In this document: piece after piece, positions 45,631-57,512 of the stretch | How the letters are laid out: every line of letters starts with the position of its first letter | Numbering within the stretch: the first letter of the stretch is position 1 | Source of the DNA: Cryptomeria japonica | Lineage: Eukaryota > Streptophyta > Pinopsida > Cupressales > Cupressaceae | DNA: 64,000 bases | NCBI RefSeq assembly: GCF_030272615.1 | Contig: NC_081406.1 | Span: 480,224,900 to 480,288,899, forward strand | Reading direction: 5' to 3' | Position numbers and translations under genes: made by a program | The notes under the pieces: model-generated | Told to the model about the DNA's origin: nothing | Database searches by the model: none | What the model saw: the letters and a program-made list of their open reading frames with translations, nothing else

Positions 45631-47213
45631 ATGGAGGACTACGAGTTGCTGTATGGGTGCAACATGTTGCAGGTTGACGAGGAACCGGACGAGAACGAAT
45701 TTCTGCCAGCATACGGGGAATACACCGAAGGGGATGCCCCGGTCAACGAAGTACCAGTGCAGAGGTTTGACATGACGAAACCAATCCGGTACGAAGAGTC
45801 CGTAAAACCTATAAACCTCAGCATGGAAGCAGAGCCAAGGAACATCCTGGTTGGCGATGACTGGAATCCAGTCCTGAAAGCTGCCGCATTTAAAATATTC
45901 ATGGAATACAAGGATGTATTCGCTTGGATGTATAAGGACCTCAAAGGGGTGCCGCTAGAATTGTGTGTACACCAAATTTCACTTGTACCTGTACGGAAGA
46001 GGCCGTACAGAATGAATAAAAATTATGCGGCAAGAGTGAATGATGAAATTGAACGTATGCTCGAAGCCGAGATTATTTTTAAAGTGCAGACCAGTGAGTG
46101 GGTGTCACCCATAGGGATATCCCTTAAAAAGGAGGCAAACTAGATCCGAATCTGCGTGGATTTTAGATGCCTTAACGTGGTCACCATAAAAGACCCGTTT
46201 CCAATACCATTTACGGATAGCATCTTGGAAGAAGTGGCCGGTCATGAAATTTATTCATTCATGGATAGATTTTCTGGGTATAACCAGATATCCATTGCCG
46301 AAGAAGACAAATTAAAAACCACTTTCATAGTGGAGGATGGCATGTACGCGTATAGTCGAATGCCGTTCGGATTATGCAACGCACCAGTGACATTTCAACG
46401 GATAATCCTTCACATATTTGAAAAGATGTCAGTAGGGAACTTCAGGGCGTTCCTTGACGACTGGTCCATCTACAGTAACCAAGATACACATTTGGTCGCA
46501 CTTGGCGAATGCATGGAAAGATGCAGGTGAGCTCGCCTAGCACTCAACCCAAAAAATGCAGATTCATGGTGCCTCAAGGGAAGCTGTTAGGACACATAGT
46601 GTGTAAGGCTGGACTCAAGACTGACTCAGACAAGATTCGGGTGATAGTGGAAATGGAGGCACCGACAGATGTCACGGGAGTCAAATCCTTCCTAGGACAC
46701 ATAGGGTATTACGGGCGATTTATCAAAAATTTTGCTCGAGTATCCTGCCCTCTGGACAAGCTGACAAGGAAAGGTGAACGGTATACATGGGGGACGGCTC
46801 AGGAAGAGGCCTTCCAAGAACTGAAGTCACGGTTGGTGGGTGCGCCAATCCTAACATATCCTGACTGGGACAAAGAGTTCCACGTACACGTTGACGCATC
46901 CAATTTTGCCATAGGGGCCACACTGGCGTAGGTTGGCGACCACGGGCTAGATCACCCGGTCTACTTTGCAAGCAGACTCTTGTCGAAGGCAGAGAAAAAT
47001 TATAGCACCACAGAAAGGGAAGCCCTCGGGATGGTGTACTCCGTCCAGAAATTTCGACATTACTTGTTGGCCACCCCGTTCACATTTTATGTGGACCACC
47101 AGGTGTTAATGTACCTGGTAAACAAGCCAATTATCCAAGGACGAATCAGCTGATGGCTGCTATTGCTGTAGGAATTTACATTTAACATTATCGTAAGACT
47201 TGGGAAAAGCCAT
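45631..47213 (+). pseudogene. E1 reverse transcriptase and RNase H
   Basis: It copies element RNA into DNA. RT motifs in order: VRKRPYRMNKNYAARVNDEI, RICVDFRCLNVVTIKDPFPI (after a TAG at 46141), FMDRFSGYNQISIAEEDK, MPFGLCNAPVTFQRI, and the catalytic FLDDWSIYS at 46450-46476 (F-x-D-D form). A frameshift near 46525 leads to LLGHIVCKAGLKTDSDKI. RNase H follows with HVHVDASNFAIGATLA and YFASRLLSKAEKNYSTTERE. Stops at 46929, 47151 and 47169 are of CAG>TAG and CGA>TGA type. Non-functional. Confidence 0.85.
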
Positions 47214-48579
47214 GTGATAGTTGACCAGCTGTCGAGAATCCAATCAGGAGAACCAGCCGAAGGAGTGAATGAAGATTTTCCAGACGCTCACTTATTTCGC
47301 ATCGCGGTTCTCCCCGCCTGGTACGCAAGCGTGGGGGAATACTTGTCGACATCGCGGTTTCCGAGGGAGATGCCACCAGGAGAAAGAAGGAAACTGGTAC
47401 TGAGGAGCAGGACATTCCAACTCATTAATGGCCTCTTGTATAAAATGGGACCCGACCCAATCCTACAGCGATGCGTACTAGAAGAGGAAATTCAGGGCGT
47501 CCTAAGGGAAGCACATGAAGGGCCTGCAGGTGGACACATGGGGCCCGACACCACGGCGAGGAAAGTTCTGTTGGCAGGACTGTGGTGGCCGACACTACAT
47601 AATGACGCCAGAGAGTGGGTGACGAGCTGTGATACATGCCAACGGGCCAGATGACCATTAAAGAGGGATTTTATGCCCCTCAACCCATCGAATGCGCAGG
47701 AACTGTTTGAGAGATGGGGATTGGATTTCATCGGACCATTAAAACCAAGTAGAGCCCGACGATGTAGATACATTGTAGTGGCAACAAAATACTCGACAAA
47801 GTGGGTGGAGGCACGGGCCTTAATACAGCAAAATTTATCTATGAACACATCATTACGCGGTATGGGATTCCAATCCAACTGACGAGTGACAGAGGAGGAC
47901 ATTTTGTAAATCACATAATCAGATTGCTAACAACGGAGTTCAAAATTTTTACTCCTTATCAAGCCCCTACTATCCGCGGGCGAATGGGCAGGCCGAGGCG
48001 ACCAATAAAATAATCATTTCGGTGATTTATAAGTCTTCCGGAGTGGAGAAGGATGATTGGGAGGAGCGCCTACCGTCAGTACTTTGGGCATACCGAACAA
48101 CTTACAAGGTAACTACTGGACAAACTCCCTTCCAGCTAATGTATGGACAAGAAGCTGTGGTGCCACTTGAATTCATGGTGCCGAGTCTCTGGATCGCCAT
48201 CGATAATTGACTTGGCGACATGGAGAGCCTGAGAGAGAGACTGTACGCTTTGAACAAATTGGATGAACGAAGGATGATGGGTCAGTGGGCGACAGAGACA
48301 ACCCAGCAAAGATGGAAGGTTTGGCACGACAAGCATCTCCGACGAATGAAGTTTACTCCTGGGTAGTTGGTGTTGAAATTCAACGGAAGGAGCGAAATCA
48401 AACCTGGGAAATTCAAAGTGCGTTGGCTAGGGCCCTTCAAGGTACGCGAGGTCAATACCAACGGGGCAATTAAGTTGTGGACGCTGGACGGGGAAGAGAT
48501 ACTAGACACCGTCAACGGGTCGAAATTAAAAGTTTACCACAAACGGAGGGAGCCTGGACCATCTAGTCAGGATGTCTGA
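47214..48579 (+). pseudogene. E1 integrase
   Basis: It inserts element DNA. The N-terminal zinc-binding H-H-C-C region is visible (HEGPAGGHMGPD ... CDTCQRAR, 47514-47651). The core begins GLDFIGPLKPSRARR (first catalytic Asp), continues in another frame with QLTSDRGGHFV (second Asp), and the NGQAEATNK segment holds the Glu (about 47985-48005) in a third frame. The C-terminal domain has FKVRWLGPFKVREVNTNGAI. At least two frameshifts and a TAG at 47652 disable it. No chromodomain is present, unlike E2. Confidence 0.8.
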
Positions 48580-48956
48580 AAAAAAAAAAAAAAAACCGTA
48601 CGTTGACCGTACCGTACGGAATTAAAAAAAAAAACAAAAACGTGGGGCCACCAGCGGTGGATGCCACCGTGCGGTGGTCACCGCACATCACCAAACCATG
48701 CATAAAACCCCCGCCACGCAGCATAAAACAAAGACGCAGCCGCACATGCCCGCAGCCCGCACACGCCCGCACAGCCCGCATACGACGCACAGCTCGCACA
48801 ACCCTCGCAAATCCGCAGCAGTCGCACAAAGTCGCACAAGTCCGCAGCGGCCGCACAAGGGAGCGCCGTAGGTTATTTGAAAAGCGGCAGACGGGTTTTT
48901 GTTTTTAAAAAGGTTATAAAAGCAAAATTGAAGAAGTAATCTGGGACTAATGGAGT
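48580..48956. repeat. Spacer with A runs, palindrome and CGCACA-rich array
   Basis: After pol there are two A-runs (48580-48595 and ~48624-48640), a CCGTACCGTACGG palindromic patch, a perfect 8-bp-arm palindrome GTGCGGTG-GT-CACCGCAC (48669-48686), and a ~126-bp cluster of CCGCACA/CCCGCA words (48734-48859). It separates pol from the accessory ORF and could be a second promoter or a structured RNA. Confidence 0.7.
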
Positions 48957-51491
48957 ATGGACATAAACAGGAACAAGGCAGATTGGCGGAAACGGTTGCA
49001 GTCGTTAGAAGACAAGTTGCAGGGAGGGCAAAAAGAAACCAGTGCAGACACAGGCAAACGGATTTTGCCATCTAGGGTGCGTATTGCAGGTAGTCTCGGT
49101 ATGAGCACCAGTCAAAAAAGCAAGAAGCATCATCCCAAACCCTTGGGGACAAAGAACAAAGATGAAATAACGGCAGATAATATTATGTTTGAGGGTTTGA
49201 ATGGAATCGACTGTCGGAACTGGTGGGCAAAGACACCTCAGGATGATTTGATAAAGAAAAGCCTTCACCAAGCACAGGTACACTGGGCCGTCCAAATGCC
49301 AGTTTTTTCAATAAAAGACTTTGAGGTGGTTTTGCGTGCCATGATTGGCAGCTATGACAGACATCGCCACCAGTTGGTATTTGATTATCAACACCAGAGG
49401 ATAACAGTGTCATTCACGGCAGGCGAGTTCACTAGGGTATTTGGCATACCGGGGGTGAAAGGGAAAAAAATAGACACTTCACAGAAAATATCCCCAAAAA
49501 ATCGTGCCACACTGCTGCAGTTGATGTTGCGCGATAACCTTACCCAAGGAGAAAAAGATAGCCTCAAGAGTGCAGGCAAGAGTCGGGGGGTGAAGAAACA
49601 ATTTTTCGCCAAGGGAGTATGGCGATGCCTGTTGTCGGTGGTGAAGAGTCGCCTCACAGGTGCCACCCGCGCGTCGGACATAGCCATTGCACAGATAGTG
49701 TTGATGAACGGGCTGCACAATGGAGTGGTATACGATTGGGCGTCACTATTGGCGGATAGGATGGACGAGTTCATGACGCTGCAATACAAAAAGTTCTACA
49801 TGCCGCATCACGCCATCAAATTATTCCTCGACGCAGTCCACACACAGATCACCCTAGGCTCACAGCCATTGGAGCCGCAGGGGCGTGTTGCACCAGACCA
49901 GCCGCCCATATTCTATTGGTCACACTTGGACGTCTTGGCACATGGCACGGAGGCACGTTTGGGCACAAAAAGAAAGAAGGCCGCTATGTTCGATACGGAG
50001 TCCGACACAGAAGAGTCCAAGGCTGAGGATGCAGAAAGTGGTAGGGAGGAATCCGCAGACACCTCCCAGGTAAGCGGAGGGAGCTTCTGACTTACAGGGA
50101 GAGGAGGCGACCAGTTGCCTAAAGACGGGGTAGTGGAGTCGGTAGGTACAATAGGGTCTACTTTAGCATCACAGGTGCAGGTCCACTTTACACCAGCCCG
50201 CTTACCGGAGACTTCTCAGTTGGCAGTGCTGCGGTCCTTCGGGACAGTGAGTGTAGTCACCACAGTACCAGTTCCTAGCTTTGGGCAGCCTCGGGTGACG
50301 ATAGCCATGACACCACCACCGGTGGAGACCTTGGTGAGTGTAGAGACTTCCATGGCCCACGATGTGCCAGAGGCTTCCATGGTGCACGATGTGTTGGATG
50401 TGACAGGACAGGATGTGCCAGGGTTGCCCGGATATATGCAGGAGGCAATGATGGCAGCAGGCACTCTTCATGATGACCTCACTAACTGGTTGAGCCGTTA
50501 CCAGATGGCACCCGTGGCACCGAGAGAGGCCACTCTATCCCCAGGGCGGACCATGTATTCGTTGGATGTCATTGATCTCGAGGAAGGGAGTTCCCCGAAC
50601 AGTAGGGCAATTAAGAGGGTTGCCTCACCCCCTGCAGTGGTAGTAACTAGTCCGTACAGAGCAGAGGGGGTGCCTGTGGGAAGTTAGCACGGTGCAAAGT
50701 TGGAGCAGTTTATTACCGAGATGACTCTGGGAGCACAGCGACTTGTGTCATCTGCCACGCTCCAGGCCGATGCGACCATGGTTGAGCGGATGGAGGGGCT
50801 GTTGACCTTTGCTCGCACCGGATGTCGAGTTGAGTTTGAGAGGTATTTTGAGTGTGCCAGGTGGCCGGACACGGAGAGCCTGGTGATGCTAAAGGCTTGG
50901 CGCCTCACTGAGGGGGTTGGCGAGACCTGGATGCAGTCGTTGGTGAGAGAGGTAGAGAAGGCCTTCCGTGAAGGTTATCTGGAGCTTCGGAGGTCACAAC
51001 AGATGGCAACCACAGTTGAGGCTTTGAGGGTGGCAGCAGTAATAGCTCGGGAGGAGCTGGCTACCAAGTTTCGAGAGCTAGAGGCTACCATGGCACAGAA
51101 CCAGACAGCGATGGACACTTTAGTAGCAGAGAAGTCTGCCTTGCTGATACAGTTGGAAGAGGAGAGGGCCTCGAGGGAGCTGTTGGAGACTCGGTTGGTT
51201 AGTGCCCTGGAAAGTGTGGACAAGAAGGATAAGGAGGTGCTCGAGGCAGCCTATATGGTAAAGACTGCTATGGAGCGGTAGATGGTCGCGGAATGGGATC
51301 TCAAGAGGAGGACGGAGCAGGTGTATGAGCTCCGTGGGCGCTTAGCGTCCACTGCTACACCACCACTGACGCCTTCTTCATCAGGGACGCCTTCTGCAGT
51401 TAGTTTTTATTTCTGGGTTTTTGCAAGCTTCATGTATTCTCGATTTTGTTGTAAGTCGCCTGGAGACGACTTTTCTTTTTGGGGGGGATGA
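48957..51491 (+). pseudogene. E1 accessory ORF downstream of pol
   Basis: One frame runs from ATG 48957 to TGA 51489-51491, abutting the 3' LTR, with only three in-frame stops: TGA 50088, TAG 50685, TAG 51279. All are explained by C>T. Undamaged it would be ~845 residues. Residues 1-70 are basic. A globular domain follows (HWAVQMPVFSIKDFEVVLRA, RITVSFTAGEFTRVFGIPG, then AIAQIVLMNGLHNGVVYDWA). Next is an acidic tail (ESDTEESKAEDAESGREE), a Pro/Thr/Val-rich linker (50115-50690) and a Glu/Ala coiled coil (50900-51340). The globular part resembles the ORF at 19743-23145 and what is often called a putative plant transposon protein domain. Function unknown. Fewer lesions than pol. Confidence 0.75.
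51481..51488 (+). other. E1 polypurine tract
   Basis: GGGGGGGA precedes the 3' LTR by three bases, where plus-strand DNA synthesis would be primed. Confidence 0.7.
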
Positions 51492-51752
51492 TGTTAGTCG
51501 CATTATTGTATACGGGAATAAAACTAGTTAATTAAGTCATAATTGGGTTTGTTAGTTGGCAGCCGAGGGGTGGTAGTTGCGGTGCGATGGTTGGCGCTCG
51601 CACCCCCTTGGTATCTTTATATACTTCGGAATGTAACTTGTAAAGAAAACGAATTATGAATGGAATAACATATCTGATACTTGTTTGATGTCTATGGCAT
51701 TATTTTGCATTACGTACTTTATGCTTTAAGTATTCACCCGAGAGGCCAAACA
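51492..51752 (+). repeat. E1 3' LTR
   Basis: A 261-bp copy of 42293-42553 differing at about 12 positions, eleven of them transitions. Confidence 0.93.
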
Positions 51753-52064
51753 TATGGAAATGTAGGGTTGATTACATAGAGATTCTGATCTGAAAACGCC
51801 TTTAAAATCAGAATAATGATCTTCAGCTTGATTCCACTTTCCTTGTAGATGTGTTTGATGAATGAAATGATTGCTATCCAAAATCACCAATATAGGTGAA
51901 TCCGCCCCTTTGTAGATGAGTTTTTGATCAATGAAATGACCAACCCTTAAAATCGCTACTTGTAGAGAGCTTTGCCTTCAAAATTGTGATTTTCGGAGGT
52001 GCAGATTTGAATATCAAATTGATTTCTCACTCCTTGCAAATGTGTAATGATCAGATTCGTTTTG
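51753..52064 (-). mobile_element. Giant LTR X2, part 2
   Basis: Continuation of the LTR interrupted by E1. It includes two or three loose ~60-bp repeats with [CT]TTGTAGATG[AT]G and AATGAAATGA. It is cut at ~52065 by the LTR of E3, so its far end lies beyond the window. Confidence 0.5.
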
Positions 52065-53275
52065 TGTCATGTCCCCTCTTTAGTTTGTCTAGTAGAGACA
52101 TGTGAGTTAGCCTATTATGGGGTCTCGTAGGCTGGCAGTGGTGGATAGAGACTCATGCAGGGTATTCAGTATTCGGAGTTGGCATTTCAGACAGTTTGAG
52201 GGCCATTGGAAGCAGTTCCTTGATTTTAGAGAGATTCCCTATTTTTTAAGTGGTTGTGGCAGTTACCATATTGGAGGTTCCACGGGACCATGTAATGGTT
52301 TCAGTTTCAGGGAGTTTGGGTGTGTTTCCTAGTTTCTAGGAGCATCCCTAGATTTTAGGGATGGGACTGCCAGTTAGCTCAGCTTTTCCGGCATCGGTCA
52401 CAGATAGGTGACAAAGTTATATTCATGATTGTTTGGTCATTTTGGGCTATTATTGGATATCTAGAGATATTTTAATATATTTAAATATTTCCTAAGTTAG
52501 AGTTTAAATAAATTAAAATAAGGCTATGTATTTAGTCATTTCGGAGTAATAAGGGGTTTCTGGCTTCATCTGGGTTGATATGCCTATGTGTTATAGCTCG
52601 TTGGAAAGGTCTTGAACTTTGCTACATGATTCTCACCTTTCGGAGTCTTTTTGGATGCCTGAAGCTATTTATTTGCAATTTAGTGTTATTTTCCTATAGT
52701 TGACGCCATGATTAGAAAATAACACTCTTTTCATAATGCGCCAACTTTACTCCCTTTTAGGGTTTGGCTTGGAAAGGAAAGGAGATATAAGGAGATGAAG
52801 ACCAAATTGTTCATTATCTTTTTACACAATCAAACTTATTTTGCGAATTAGCTCTGAGTGGGCGATTCTTCATCTGGGACGCAAACCCCAAGATTTGGAC
52901 TGGCTGGGACGTAGCCCTCAGCAGTTATTGGCATTGGATTCTTCAGGCAGAGTGCATTGTTGATAGAGATTGAGTATGCCATTCTTCATTGTGGATTCAG
53001 GTTGCAGAGTAAGGGTTTTAGCATGACAGATTGATTCTTCATCTTGTGCGTGATCCTTGCAGCCTTAGGGCCGCCATTTGCAGTAAGTACATCCCATGTG
53101 GAATGTAAGGAATGCAAGTATTCAGTCTTAGAGGTATTCTTGATTCATGATCACTATTCACCTTTCAGTTTGGCATCATTGTTGGATGTAAGTTCCTTGG
53201 ATTTGCATTGGAATTATTATTTGATTTTACAAATCAGAAATCTGTCTGGTACAGCTTGTAGCAATTCTGAATTTG
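52065..53275 (+). mobile_element. E3 5' LTR, part 1
   Basis: It starts TGTCATGTCCCC and continues to ATTTG at 53271-53275, where E2 is inserted; it resumes at 60902. Total LTR length without E2 is about 1.4 kb. The first ~80 bases resemble LTR Z at 33131 (TTAGCCTA...GTAGGCT). Short ORFs here are not supported as genes. Confidence 0.7.
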
Positions 53276-54833
53276 TGTAATGTCCCCACTTGTTAGGGAT
53301 CACTATCCTGCAAAACAAATTGTCAGACTACAAAAGGCATATAAATATATAACTAATCTAAATTGCAATCTAACTTTAAATTACCTAATTAACATAATCA
53401 TATTTTTAATCTAATAAAAAAGATACGAATGCCATACAAAGTATGTCCTTAGGCGGCCGTGAAGCTCGCCTTCTTGGAACCCATCTTGGTTCCAAGCCCT
53501 CCAGGAAGTCGAAGGTGAATTCGACTCCTGTCTTGAATGTAATTTCTTACATCCAAGCCCTCCAGGAAATCGAAGGTTAATTCGATTCCTGTCTTGGGTG
53601 TAACCTCTTACACCCAAGCCATCCAAGGAAGACTATGTGCTCATTCCTTGCCTTGGGTGATGCATCCCATCACCCAAGTCCTCAGAGTGGACCGGCCAGA
53701 TCCATCTCCTCTTGGTTGAACTTAATCAACCAAGCCATACATATGCATATCAATAATCAGTATATACTGCCCTAGGGATTAGCATAATCCCTCCCTTAAA
53801 CTAAGGAAGTTTCCTCCCTATAGTTTCCATCATGTGATAATATATTTTTGCCTTTCATTAATATTTTCCTATTCTCTATTCCATGTGTTCATATTCCTGA
53901 TTTAACATGTATTTTTTTTCCATATATTCCTTAAAACATTCATTAACCCATATTCACATATATTTTAACTAAGCATTGACATATATTCGTTAATATTCGA
54001 AATCCTTTCATTAAAGCATTTATTAACATAAATATTATATATACATTAACTACATTAATTATTCGCCTTCACTACCTATCTATTAGATTAATGCATTTAT
54101 TATAATATTCATTATTTACATCCATTAATTATTTATATTATAGTATTAATTATTTGCATCCTTTTAGAATATACAATAATTAACATTAACAATGACCTTG
54201 CCTATATTCCATGACATATATATACTACTTGATTACGTCCTTAGTATATGGTAATATTTACCCCTTACCTGTTTGCTTGCAGCAGAATTCCCGTTCGCAC
54301 TCCTCTACCTCCCGTGCCTATTCTCCTCCTTTCACTGTTGTGGCTGCTTCCCTTTTAATGCCTCTTGAAGGGTTGTAACTGTCCACGATCCCCTTCCGCA
54401 TGAAGGGGTGCGGTGGTAATTGCAGCCCAGGTTGCGATTACCGTCGCACCTCTTTGTGCGGGGTGATTCGGGGAGACGGGGGGGGGGGGGCTTGTTAGTC
54501 TGTTTAATCATATTGTTTGTTTTGCTTTTTAAGATGTATTTAAATAAATAATGTTTGCCTTTTGTTATTATATATATATGTATAGTAAACAACACTTCAT
54601 TTGTTATACATTTGAAATAATAAAAGAACACTTCTTTCATTATATGTATATATTTAAATATATTACATATTAAATAATACTTTCCTTTATTATATAAACA
54701 TATTTCCTCTATTTATTATAATACTTATATTATCGTATTAATCATGTATTTGCAATAATCTTATTTACTCGATCCATATCCTTTAATATTATTACATAAC
54801 TTTACATCAGGTGATAACGTGGGGGTTATCACA
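53276..54833 (-). repeat. E2 3' LTR (1,558 bp)
   Basis: Minus-strand ends TGTGATAACCCC and GGGGACATTACA. It contains a G run (54477-54490), and an ~15-20-bp segment absent from the partner LTR near 54430-54450. Rich in ATTAA/TATAT words. The plus-strand half near 53450-53690 carries repeated CCAAGCCCTCC/TTCGA words. Confidence 0.93.
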
Positions 54834-54846
54834 GTCCCTCCGTCTC
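54834..54846 (-). other. E2 polypurine tract
   Basis: On the minus strand GAGACGGAGGGAC directly precedes the 3' LTR. Confidence 0.6.
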
Positions 54847-56091
54847 AATTTTGCTTGTCCTCAAGCATCTTTAGGTCTTCCTTTTTTTCCCAAGTAGCAT
54901 CCTCGTTTGGGATATTCTTCCATTTAATCAGGTGTTCGGTAATGGTTCGGTTCCTAAGCTCTTTCTGCCGTGTATCTAGAATGATCTCGGGGTACAAGGT
55001 GAGTTTCCCTTCATCATCTAGGGGTGGTAGTTCACTACAAGGAACCAAGTGTTGCCCGAGAACTTTTTTGAGTCGGGAGATATGGAACACATTATGTATT
55101 TTACTGTCTTTGGGATGTTCTATTTCATAAGCTACTTCCCCAACTCGTCGAATGACCTTATAGGGTCCGTAAAACCGTGGTTTCAATTTTTGAGCCCCAT
55201 TCTTCTTGAGGGAGGATTGCTTATATGGTTGTAGCCTTAAAAACACTAAATCTCCGGCCTCAAAAGTCCTTTCTGAACGCTTCTTGTCTACATAGATCTT
55301 TTGTTGATTTTGGGCTTGTTGTAAATTCTCTTTCAAGGTCTTCATGATATCCTTACTTTGTTGAACGAAATCTTGTGCTTTTGGTACTTTGCTTTCTTGG
55401 TTTATTAGTTCTCCAAAACTTGTGGCCTCGTAGCTGTACAAGGCTTGAAAAGGGCTCATCCCGATTGACATGTGGTGTGTCGTGTTGTAGCAATGTTCTC
55501 CTAGGTGTAACCACTTGATCCAGGCTGTCTGTTGCCCTGTAACATAATTCCTTAGGTAGCCCTCTATCCATTTGTTCACTATTTCAGTTTGCCCATTAGT
55601 TTGAGGGTGGTAACTGGTACTAGGGGTCAAAACCGTTCCTGCCATTCTGAAGAGTTCCTGCCAGAATTGACTAATAAACTTGCTATCTCTATCACTGACA
55701 ATATTCAGGGGGAGTCCATGGAGTCTGAAAATCTCCTTGAAGAATAAATCGGCTATTTGGTGGGCTTTGTATTCGGTGGAGACCGCAAAGAAATGGACAT
55801 ATTTTGTGAGTCTGTCTACCACCACAAAGATGCTATCTTTGCCTTTTGTCCTTGGCAATCTTGTTATAAAGTCCATCGAGATGCTCTCCCACTTCTGTTT
55901 GGGAATAGGTAATGGTTGAAGTAATCCGGCTGGGTGAGTGAGTTCTGTTTTATTGCGTTGACACGTTAGGCACTCTTGTACATATTTTTGGATATCTCTC
56001 TTTTGGTCTTTCCATGCATATTTTTCCTTGATGTGTTTATAAGTTTTATAATATCCTTGGTGTCCCGCCAGGGGGTTATCATGGAATTCCT
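54845..56091 (-). pseudogene. E2 integrase with chromodomain
   Basis: From 56091 leftward a zinc-binding region is visible (PLAGHQGYYKTYKHI ... CLTCQRNK). Then a 343-codon open stretch (55876 to 54845) starts MDFITRLPRTKG with the first catalytic Asp. It includes SDRDSKFISQFW (second Asp) and HPQTNGQTEIVNKWIEGYL (Glu), giving the D,D-35-E core. The C-terminal SH3-like part has GPYKVIRRVGEVAYEI. The last ~50 residues are a chromodomain (IILDTRQKELRNR, LIKWKNIPNEDATWE), thought to steer integration to marked chromatin. A frameshift at ~56092 separates it from RT-RNase H. The catalytic residues are intact. Confidence 0.88.
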
Positions 56092-57465
56092 TTAGGAGCT
56101 TGTCAAGTATACCCTTCCCTTATACAATATGGGGTCTCCTTTAACTTTAAAGTCTTCATTGGGAGGGTTTCCCTCTAAGATTTCCTTTGTTTGTGGATCT
56201 TGGTTATATTCATTAAGGATTTCTTCCTTCCAGTCCCCTGAGATGCTGGTAAGGGCATTTAGGTGTGCTCTGCAGGATAATGCATCTACTGCCTTGTTAT
56301 TCACCCCTTTCACATATTCTATATCGAAGTCATAGGCTTGTATTTTGCTCACCCATTTTTGTTGCCTATCATTAAGGTCCCTTTGGCTCAAGAAGAAGCG
56401 TAGGCTGTTATGATCGGTTTTCACACTGAACTTCCCACAGATGAGGTATTGGCGAAATTTGGCCAAGGCGTGCATTATGGCTAACATCTCTTTGTCATAG
56501 ATAGAGTAGTGTCTCTCTGCTTCGGTGAGTTTACGACTCTCAAAAGCTAGGGGGTGTTTCTTTTGCATGAGGACTGCCCCAATTCCCTCCTCGGATGCAT
56601 CACATTGTTGTTCAAAAGGTATAGAGAAGTCGGGAATGGCCAATACTGGACATGAGCTCAATTTTATTTTAAGTTGTTCGAAGGCTTGTTGGGCTTGGTC
56701 ATTCCATGTGAAGGCTCCTTTCTTAGTTAGGTCGGTGAGGGGTGCTGCTATTTTGGAGAAACCTTTTACAAAACGTCTATAGTAGTTGCATAGTCCCACA
56801 AACCCTCTTAATTGTGTTAAGGTTCTAGGGGTGGGCCATTCCTTGATGGCTTTGATTTTTTCCTCATCCACACTTACTCCTACCTCACTAATTTTGTGTC
56901 CTAAGTATATGATTTCTTTCATCCCAAATTCACACTTGGAGGCTTTAGCATATAAGGATTCAATTTCAAGAGTATTTAATACCTCTTCGATGTGCAGGAG
57001 ATGTTCTTCCCATGTCTTGCTGTAAATGAGTATATCATCGAGGAAGATTAGAAGAAATTTCCTCAATTGTTGCCTGAATGTATGATTCATGCATGACTGA
57101 AAGGTGGCCAGTGCGTTATTGAGGCCAAATGGTAGAACCAAAAATTCGAAATGTCCATAGTGACATCTGAATGCGGTCTTGGGGATATCTTCTTTCCTCA
57201 TTCTGATCTGATGGTACCCTGACCTTAGATCGATTTTAGAGAAATATTTTGCCCCGTGAAGTTCATCCATTAGTTCATCAATTCTTGGGATAGGGTATCT
57301 GTTCTTTATAGTCTTTTTATTCAGGGCCCGGTAATCTATGCACATCCTCATCGTCCTGCCTTTTTTCTTGACCAATACTACTGAAGAAGCAAAAGGGCTG
57401 CTGCTTGGTTGGATGTGTCCCATTTCTAATAATTCTTTTATGGTTTTTTCAATCTCTTCTTTCAA
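56092..57465 (-). pseudogene. E2 reverse transcriptase and RNase H
   Basis: A 457-codon open frame. RT motifs: [68 protein letters not shown] and catalytic IFLDDILIYS. The thumb has YLGHKISEVGVSVDEEKI. RNase H: PFEQQCDASEEGIGAVL, LTEAERHYSIYDKEMLAI and FSVKTDHNSL; the acidic residues are present. Followed by VNNKAVDALSCRAH. The domain itself is undamaged but is cut off from the preceding protease and the following integrase by frameshifts. Confidence 0.9.
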
Positions 57466-57512
57466 TTTGTGGGGGTGGCGGTAAGGAGTGGTAATTACCG
57501 GTTTTGCTCCTT

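Larger units (their letters stand above)
42293..51752 (+). mobile_element. Full-length Tat/Athila-like gypsy element E1 (9,460 bp)
   Basis: Two 261-bp LTRs (42293-42553 and 51492-51752) are flanked by a perfect TSD TATGG (42288-42292 and 51753-51757). The order is LTR, PBS, gag with four zinc knuckles, protease, RT-RNase H, integrase, GC-rich spacer, long sense accessory ORF, polypurine tract, LTR. This plan fits the non-chromovirus Tat/Athila branch, in which accessory ORFs follow pol. By eye the LTRs differ at about 12 sites (~4.6%), nearly all transitions. Frameshifts and stops in every domain mean it cannot move on its own. Confidence 0.92.

Noticed and set aside
48563-49071. Overlapping ORFs on both strands in the GC-rich spacer of E1
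   Set aside because: They are Arg/His/Cys-rich translations of CCGCACA-type words, or shadows of the accessory ORF.
52364-52376. GGGACTGCC as the missing GACTG target duplication of giant LTR X2
   Set aside because: It lies inside the LTR of E3, with no LTR terminus beside it.
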